DNA from: Anaerolineaceae bacterium UBA700
GTDB taxonomy: Bacteria > Chloroflexota > Anaerolineae > Anaerolineales > Anaerolineaceae
NCBI GenBank assembly: GCA_002298885.1
Contig: DBMK01000035.1
Span: 1 to 7,649 of the forward strand
Reading direction: 5' to 3'
Length of the DNA: 7,649 nt
Positions 1 to 4,530 of this stretch are shown piece after piece. How positions within the stretch are numbered: position 1 is the stretch's first letter; every line of letters starts with the position of its first letter. The translations under genes were made by a program, and so were the position numbers. Under the pieces are notes generated by a model that searched no databases, was not told where the DNA came from, and saw nothing but the letters and a program-made list of their open reading frames with translations.

Positions 1-15
1 GGGGGCTTTTATTTT

Positions 16-62
16 CCCCCGCCCGATTTTGGGGCGGGGGGCAGGGGGGTGGGGCTTTTTTT
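16..62 (+). terminator. G/C-run hairpin with T tract, possible plus-strand terminator
   Basis: CCCCCGCCC (16-24) can pair perfectly with GGGCGGGGG (32-40). Alternatively CCCC-G-CCC (17-24) can pair with GGG-T-GGGG (47-54, one G-T wobble), followed after one base by seven T (56-62). The second fold has the shape of a Rho-independent terminator for a plus-strand gene arriving from beyond the left edge. No such gene is visible, so this is tentative. Long G runs make this stretch prone to sequencing error. Confidence 0.3.
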
Positions 63-63
63 G

Positions 64-84
64 TGGCCTTTTGGGAAAAGGCCA
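64..84 (-). terminator. Hairpin downstream of the last gene (weak terminator candidate)
   Basis: A perfect 9-bp inverted repeat (TGGCCTTTT / AAAAGGCCA, 3-base loop) lies about 41 bp past the stop of the TVP38-like gene. On the minus strand it is followed by CAAAAAAAG and not by a T run, so it is not a canonical intrinsic terminator. Its place at the end of the gene run suggests a transcript end. Confidence 0.35.
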
Positions 85-125
85 AACTCCAGGGGAGGGG
101 CCGGGGGAGAGGTCCGATTCCTATC

Positions 126-791
126 CTAGGCTTCTTTGCGGCGGGTGCGGAGATAGGCGATTAATATGGGGACGATGAGCACGACGCCGGTGAGGGCGAG
201 GGCGGCGAAGAACTGCCAGGAGGCGGGCTGGCGGGCGGCGGCGCCGAGCAGGGCCAGGCAGATGGTCATGGGGGCGCTGCCGAGCAGCGTAGCGGCCATG
301 TAGGTGGGTACAGCCACACGGGTGACACCGGCGACGTAGTTCTGCAGCTCCCAGGGCAGGACGGGCACCAGGCGCAGAAGCAGGATGAAGGTGAACCCGT
401 TGCCGCGGTCGAGGCGCAGGATAAAGGCCTGCAGGCGCGACCCATTCAGCTTGCCCTGGACCCACTCGCGCCCCAACCGGCGGGCGATGGTGAAGGGGAT
501 GAGCGAGGTGACGGCGGCGCTGAGGATAGCGAGCAGGGTGCCAAGCAGCGGGCCGAACAATAGGCCGCCGGTGGCCGCCAGGATGGGGGCCAGGAAGGGG
601 ATGGGCGAGCTGAGGGTGTAGGCCAGGAAGAAAACCGCCAGGGCCCAGGGCCCGAAGCCGCGGATGAAGCTGTCGAGGTTTTCGCTGGTGAGGGTGGGGT
701 ACTGCGAAAAATAAGCCCGGGCGGCCAGGCCCAAGATGGCCAGAAAACCCAGCCCAAACAATACCGACACCCAATTGGAAAGTTTTTTCAT
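126..791 (-). CDS. TVP38/TMEM64 family (SNARE_assoc / DedA-like) membrane protein
   Basis: This 221-residue inner-membrane protein belongs to the TVP38/TMEM64 (VTT-domain, PF09335) group. Members are implicated in lipid scrambling or small-molecule transport across membranes, but individual substrates are mostly unknown. The protein starts with one membrane helix (about 6-26). The conserved core follows: FLAPILAATGGLLFG (66-80), then a segment ending FTIARRLGRE (100-109), then LLLRLVPVLPWELQNYVAG (137-155) with the Arg/Pro-rich re-entrant motif of the family. Two more hydrophobic helices (160-186 and 193-213) and the basic tail RTRRKEA complete it. The start ATG at 791 overlaps the preceding TGA as TGATG, so I prefer it to the TTG one codon upstream. 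The stop is TAG at 128-126. It is the last gene of the run. A role in the sugar system is not indicated, and it may simply be co-transcribed. Confidence 0.87.
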   Translation of the reverse strand: MKKLSNWVSVLFGLGFLAILGLAARAYFSQYPTLTSENLDSFIRGFGPWALAVFFLAYTLSSPIPFLAPILAATGGLLFGPLLGTLLAILSAAVTSLIPFTIARRLGREWVQGKLNGSRLQAFILRLDRGNGFTFILLLRLVPVLPWELQNYVAGVTRVAVPTYMAATLLGSAPMTICLALLGAAARQPASWQFFAALALTGVVLIVPILIAYLRTRRKEA

Positions 792-1975
792 CAACCCGAA
801 ACTTTTCTAACCCGGCGGCGTGCCCGGCGGGGGCGGAGGGTGAGGCCGCGCTCGACCTTTTCGATGAAGACGCGCAGGTAAACAGGCGAGGTATCCAGGG
901 AAACCGGGAAGCGCCTGCGGAAATCCAGCAAGCCCAACAGGACCAGGAACTGGAAAGCGACGGGCAGGATGGTCGAAAACTGGTCGAAATAGAAGACGGC
1001 AATGTCCAGTGCCAGCAGGGTGAGGAAGAGGGACAGGTAGCCCAGCCCCACGCCCAGATTGGTGCGCTTCAGCGCCAGCAGGACGGCCGAGACCAGGCAT
1101 AAAACCCCCACCAGGGCTTCGAGAACGACGCGGAAGGCGAACAATCCCGAGGCGCTGTAGGAAGGGAGCGAGTCACCCAAGAGGGATATCTGCAGGGCGG
1201 CGGAAACGTTCGAAGGGGTCCAGGGGGCGACCTGGACCAGGTATTTGAAGGCCAGCAGACTCAATATGACCAGCCCCAACACAAGCAGGGTCCGCAGGCG
1301 GCTCTCCTTGAGCCAGCGGCGGGCGGCCTCGCGGGCGCGCTGCCACCAGCGCAGGCCGGCGGGAATTAGGGGCGGACGGCTCTCGCGGTGCAGGTAATCC
1401 AGCAAAACGCTGGCAAGCTTCGTCTTGCGGTCCGCGGGATCGCCGTTGGCCACGTCCTCGAGGCGCCAGTTGAGCTCGTTCCATTCCTCCGGGGCCAGCG
1501 GCCGGCCAAGGTCGTCCTCGATCAGCTCCAGGGCCTGGATCATTTGGTCCAGGTCGTTGTGCAGGTCCGGGCGGCGGATGCGCAAGTAGACGTACAGGGT
1601 GAGCAGGAAAAAGACGTAGATGATGGGAGCGGCGGCCGGATAGAAGTAGTTGTAGTCCTTGGTGATGAATTTGCCGACCTCATCGATGAACAACCCGATG
1701 CCGACCCCGGACAGGATGGCGCTGCCGGTATATACCCAGGGGTGGTCCACCACCAGCACGGCCAGCACGGCGATGAAGAGGAGCAGCCCGCCCCACAAGA
1801 CGTGCGAAATATGCAGATCGCCGCCGCCGATCTGGGGGAAGCCGGTGAGGGTGAGGAAAAAGCGCACCAGAGCCACCGAAAGGGCAAAGCTGACGTTTGA
1901 AATCAACAAATATTGAGCGGCGTCCTCGCGTTCGAGGACAGACCAGGCCATCTGTGCTTTAGAATATTTGGCCAT
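791..1975 (-). CDS. Multi-pass membrane protein of unknown function
   Basis: I do not recognise a named family with certainty. The 394-residue product has about eight hydrophobic segments, near residues 23-43, 57-77, 81-102, 114-133, 227-248, 276-302, 307-327 and 334-352. A charged, probably cytoplasmic block (134-226) between the fourth and fifth contains an acidic helical stretch (140-176) and a basic, tryptophan-containing stretch (209-228). The tail is strongly basic (RPRRARRRVRK). Notable motifs are HISHVLWGG (55-63) and the GIGLFIDEVGKFIT segment (92-105) followed by DYNYFY. They look like conserved polar patches in membrane helices and might bind a metal or ligand, which is a guess. 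The ATG at 1975 sits 7 bp after the ROK stop, without an obvious Shine-Dalgarno. A GTG at 2035 would overlap the ROK gene and add a non-membrane-like leader, so I reject it. Its stop overlaps the next start. Translation is likely coupled to its neighbours. Confidence 0.8.
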   Translation of the reverse strand: MAKYSKAQMAWSVLEREDAAQYLLISNVSFALSVALVRFFLTLTGFPQIGGGDLHISHVLWGGLLLFIAVLAVLVVDHPWVYTGSAILSGVGIGLFIDEVGKFITKDYNYFYPAAAPIIYVFFLLTLYVYLRIRRPDLHNDLDQMIQALELIEDDLGRPLAPEEWNELNWRLEDVANGDPADRKTKLASVLLDYLHRESRPPLIPAGLRWWQRAREAARRWLKESRLRTLLVLGLVILSLLAFKYLVQVAPWTPSNVSAALQISLLGDSLPSYSASGLFAFRVVLEALVGVLCLVSAVLLALKRTNLGVGLGYLSLFLTLLALDIAVFYFDQFSTILPVAFQFLVLLGLLDFRRRFPVSLDTSPVYLRVFIEKVERGLTLRPRRARRRVRKVSG

Positions 1976-1982
1976 TAGATAT

Positions 1983-3197
1983 TTAGGGAAAATCCGGCTC
2001 GCGCATGATGTCGTCCAGTACCAGCACGGCCGCACCCACCAGGCAGCCGTCCGGCCCGTAGGCAGATACGGCGATCTTCACGTCCTCGGCCGGGATGCGC
2101 ATGGCGTTGGAGGCCACCACTTTCTCGATCACCGGCAGGAGGATATCGCTGGCGTAAGCCAGGGCGCCGCCCAGGACGACCATCTGGGGGTTAAATATAT
2201 TGATCAGGTTGGCGATGCCGAAGCCGAGGTTGCCCCCCACTTCATGCATGGCCTCCAAAGCAGCCGCGTCGCCCTGGAGGGCGGCGTTGGCCACGTTCTC
2301 AAAGGTGATACTATCCAGGTCGTTCTCAGCCAGGTGCATAACTGTGCTGGGAACGCCCTGGCGCAGGGTCTGGCGGAAACGGCGGATGACGGCGCGCGGC
2401 CCCACCAGCGTTTCCCAGCAGCCGCGCTTGCCGCAGCCGCACTGCTCGCCGTTGGGGTCTATGATCATGTGGCCGACCTCGGAGGCGTAGCCGTGGCTGC
2501 CGCGGAAAAGCTTGCCGTCGATCATAATACCGGCCCCCAGACCTACCCCGGCATTAAGATAGATAAAATTATCGATGCCGCGGGCTACACCGAAATAGTA
2601 TTCTCCCAGGGCGGAGGCCTTGGCGTCGTTTTCTACAAACACCGGCAGGTTGAAGCGCTGGCGCCAATATTGGCGGATGGGGATGTTGTTCCAACCCAGG
2701 TTGGGGGCTACCATCAGCTCGCCCTGGCGCAGGTCCACCAGGCCTGGCACGCCCAGGCCGATGCCCAGCGGGCGCAGGCCGCGGCCAGAGCCTTCGGTGA
2801 GGGCGGTCTCGGTCATGGCGTAGGCGCGGGACAGGATAGCGTCCTGCCCGTCGGTGGGGTTTGAACGGGTGCGCTGGCGCCAGAGCACGTTGGCGACGAA
2901 ATCGGTCACCACCAGCGAGATAAAATCGACTCCCAATTCGATGCCCACGGCAAAGCCGCCGGAGGGGTTGAGCTCCAGCAGCATCCCCGGCCGGCCGACC
3001 CGGTCGGATTGAAAGGTGGTCTCCTGGACCAGGCCAATGGCCAGCAGCTCGTTGATGATAGAGGATATGGTGGAGCGGTTGAGCCCGGTGCAGGCTGCCA
3101 GCTCGGCTCGCGAAAGCGGAGCCCGGTGGCGCAAGGCATTGATGGCTACCGCGGTATTGAATTTTCGAACCAGGTTCTGATCGGCTGTAGTGACCAT
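1983..3197 (-). CDS. ROK-family transcriptional regulator (NagC/XylR/Mlc type)
   Basis: This 404-residue protein joins a DNA-binding domain to a ROK sugar-binding domain and probably controls the neighbouring sugar genes. The N-terminal winged helix spans about 28-57, with LSRAELAACTGLNRSTISSI as the helix-turn-helix. The ROK core includes the END triad (189-191), the glycine-rich GVGLGAGIMIDGKLFRG (217-233), and a zinc site made of H243 with C253, C255 and C260 (CGCGKRGCWE). The first phosphate loop reads GIELGVDFISL and lacks the DxGGT of active ROK kinases, which favours a regulator over a kinase. I chose the ATG at 3197, whose product begins MVTTADQNLVRKFN as in related regulators. An in-frame TTG at 3230 would add 11 residues. 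The gene follows the permease by 122 bp with two inverted repeats between, and precedes the next gene by 7 bp. The inducer is probably the imported sugar or a phosphorylated derivative, which is inference. Confidence 0.9.
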   Translation of the reverse strand: MVTTADQNLVRKFNTAVAINALRHRAPLSRAELAACTGLNRSTISSIINELLAIGLVQETTFQSDRVGRPGMLLELNPSGGFAVGIELGVDFISLVVTDFVANVLWRQRTRSNPTDGQDAILSRAYAMTETALTEGSGRGLRPLGIGLGVPGLVDLRQGELMVAPNLGWNNIPIRQYWRQRFNLPVFVENDAKASALGEYYFGVARGIDNFIYLNAGVGLGAGIMIDGKLFRGSHGYASEVGHMIIDPNGEQCGCGKRGCWETLVGPRAVIRRFRQTLRQGVPSTVMHLAENDLDSITFENVANAALQGDAAALEAMHEVGGNLGFGIANLINIFNPQMVVLGGALAYASDILLPVIEKVVASNAMRIPAEDVKIAVSAYGPDGCLVGAAVLVLDDIMREPDFP

Positions 3198-3234
3198 GAA
3201 CGGGCCTGAATCATCTATTTGAACGAACAATTGC

Positions 3235-3250
3235 CTGGCTTTTAAGCCAG
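3235..3250. promoter_or_regulatory. Palindrome just upstream of the ROK gene, candidate operator
   Basis: CTGGCTTTTAAGCCAG is an inverted repeat with 7-bp arms and a 2-base centre. It lies 37 bp upstream of the ATG chosen for the ROK regulator and 4 bp from a possible upstream TTG start. Its size and symmetry suit a dimeric winged-helix repressor site, so autoregulation is possible. I could not identify a convincing -35/-10 pair near it. It could equally be the second half of a two-hairpin terminator region. Confidence 0.35.
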
Positions 3251-3286
3251 AGCCGGGTTATCCTGTCCCACTGGACAACCCGGCTC
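3250..3286 (-). terminator. Hairpin after the permease gene (possible terminator or mRNA-end structure)
   Basis: A 10-bp perfect stem (3250-3259 with 3277-3286) can continue, past a 5-base bulge, into GTCC/GGAC (3265-3268 with 3273-3276) closed by a 4-base loop. It lies 33 bp after the permease stop. On the minus strand the stem is followed by TGGCTTAAAA and not by a clear T run. It may only weaken or process the transcript before the ROK gene and need not end it. Confidence 0.5.
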
Positions 3287-3319
3287 GATTCCGGCATGCA
3301 GCGGGAGGAAAGGCCAGAG

Positions 3320-4519
3320 TTAACGAGCTTGCCGGCGGGTGACCACGTCGAAGATCACTGCCAGGGCCAACACAGCCGCGCGGATCAAGTATTGGACGGA
3401 TTGGTCGACGCCCATCAGGGCCATACCGTTCACCAGCGAGGCCATCACCAGTGCGCCGATGAGCGAACCGAATACCTTGCCAACGCCGCCAGCCGGCGAA
3501 GCGCCGCCCACGAAAGCTGCGGCAATGGCGTCCAATTCAAGGCCCGTGCCAGCGATAGGGGTGGCGGAGCGGAAGCGAGAAGCGATCATGACGCCGCCGA
3601 TGGCAGTCAGTATGCCCATCGATATGAAAACGATGTACGTAATCCGTTTGACGTTGATACCGCTTAATGCCGCCGCCTCCGGATTTCCGCCAACTGCATA
3701 GATGTGCCTGCCGAGCACCGTCCGGTTGGTGATGAAATTATAGATAAAAACCACCACCAGCACCACAACTGCCGACCAGGATAGGCCCTGATAGCTGGCC
3801 AGGATCCAGGTAATGCCGGCGACGAGGAGCGAAACAAATATCATCTCGAGGATGAACATATCGGTCGGCAGCACTTCGAAATTGTATGCCCGCTTGGTCC
3901 GACGATCGTTGATGAAGCTGAAAATCAATAAAACAATCGCCGCCAATCCCAGGAGTAAGGTTAACATATGGACGTGGGTGCCAAAAAGAACAAGGTTTAC
4001 GCCCGGGATATCCGGAATAAAACCGTTGCTGATGGCATTGAAGGTGGGATCTGAGATGATAATTGTGCCCGTGCTGGCCAAAACGCCTTGCTCCAGCCCC
4101 CGGTAGCCCAGCCAGCCGGCCAGGGTGGCCACAAACGCCGGAATACCCACCGAAGCCACCAGAAAACCGTTGAGCAGCCCGGCGAGAATACCGCAAATCA
4201 ACACAGCCAGAATCGATACGTACCACGGCATATTAAAGTTAACCATGACGATAGCAGAAATTGCGCCCAGGAAACCCGCCAGGTAGCCAATCGACAGGTC
4301 GATGTGACGGATGATGATCACCAGGGTCACGCCGACCGCCAACACCGCGATGTAACCCATCTGGTTGATCAGGTCACTGATATTGCGCGGGGAGAAGAAC
4401 TTTCCGCCCGTTGCAACGGTAAAGTACCCCATGATCACCGCCAGGGCAATATACATGCCGTACTCGCGCACGTTTTGGCGTAATACTTTGCCTAAATTTC
4501 CTACAAATGTTGTTTCCAT
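3320..4519 (-). CDS. mmsB: Sugar ABC transporter permease (MmsB/GguB type)
   Basis: This 399-residue polytopic inner-membrane protein is the channel subunit of the sugar importer (BPD_transp_2 / RbsC-XylH superfamily). Hydrophobic segments fall near residues 21-38, 54-70, 78-93, 101-122, 124-140, 183-203, 222-242, 248-264, 293-313, 330-344, 350-370 and 376-393. Diagnostic motifs are VTLVIIIRHIDLSIG (64-78), the GGNPEAAALSGI loop (278-289) that contacts the ATPase in this family, and ATPIAGTGLELDAIAAAFVGGAS split across 319-341. The length matches the MmsB/GguB branch, which is longer than RbsC because of an extra central part (roughly 150-250). The ATG at 4519 is supported by the GGGAGG site just before it. 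It follows the ATPase by 10 bases and surely works with it and with the binding protein encoded upstream. I see no defect. The substrate is a monosaccharide of unknown identity. Confidence 0.92.
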   Translation of the reverse strand: METTFVGNLGKVLRQNVREYGMYIALAVIMGYFTVATGGKFFSPRNISDLINQMGYIAVLAVGVTLVIIIRHIDLSIGYLAGFLGAISAIVMVNFNMPWYVSILAVLICGILAGLLNGFLVASVGIPAFVATLAGWLGYRGLEQGVLASTGTIIISDPTFNAISNGFIPDIPGVNLVLFGTHVHMLTLLLGLAAIVLLIFSFINDRRTKRAYNFEVLPTDMFILEMIFVSLLVAGITWILASYQGLSWSAVVVLVVVFIYNFITNRTVLGRHIYAVGGNPEAAALSGINVKRITYIVFISMGILTAIGGVMIASRFRSATPIAGTGLELDAIAAAFVGGASPAGGVGKVFGSLIGALVMASLVNGMALMGVDQSVQYLIRAAVLALAVIFDVVTRRQAR

Positions 4520-4524
4520 TACAG

Positions 4525-4530
4525 CCTCCC
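4525..4530 (-). promoter_or_regulatory. Ribosome binding site of the permease, touching the ATPase stop codon
   Basis: The minus strand reads GGGAGG at 4530-4525, 5 bases before the permease ATG at 4519-4517. The first G is also the last base of the ATPase TAG stop. The arrangement supports the permease start and suggests translational coupling of the two genes. Confidence 0.75.

Noticed and set aside
64..84. Canonical Rho-independent terminator for the TVP38-like gene
   Set aside because: The stem is clear but no T tract follows it on the minus strand, so it is kept only as a weak candidate.
121..1002. Long plus-strand open frame opposite the TVP38-like gene
   Set aside because: Its translation is Arg/Pro/His-rich low-complexity sequence typical of an antisense frame in GC-rich DNA, and it overlaps two well-supported minus-strand membrane proteins.
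1968..2864. Plus-strand open frame of 298 codons opposite the ROK gene
   Set aside because: It is antisense to the well-conserved ROK domain and shows no recognisable motif; the ROK frame explains the region.
3198..3230. Upstream TTG start for the ROK regulator
   Set aside because: It is in frame and cannot be excluded, but the ATG at 3197 gives the usual N terminus for this family and the 11 extra residues show no family features.
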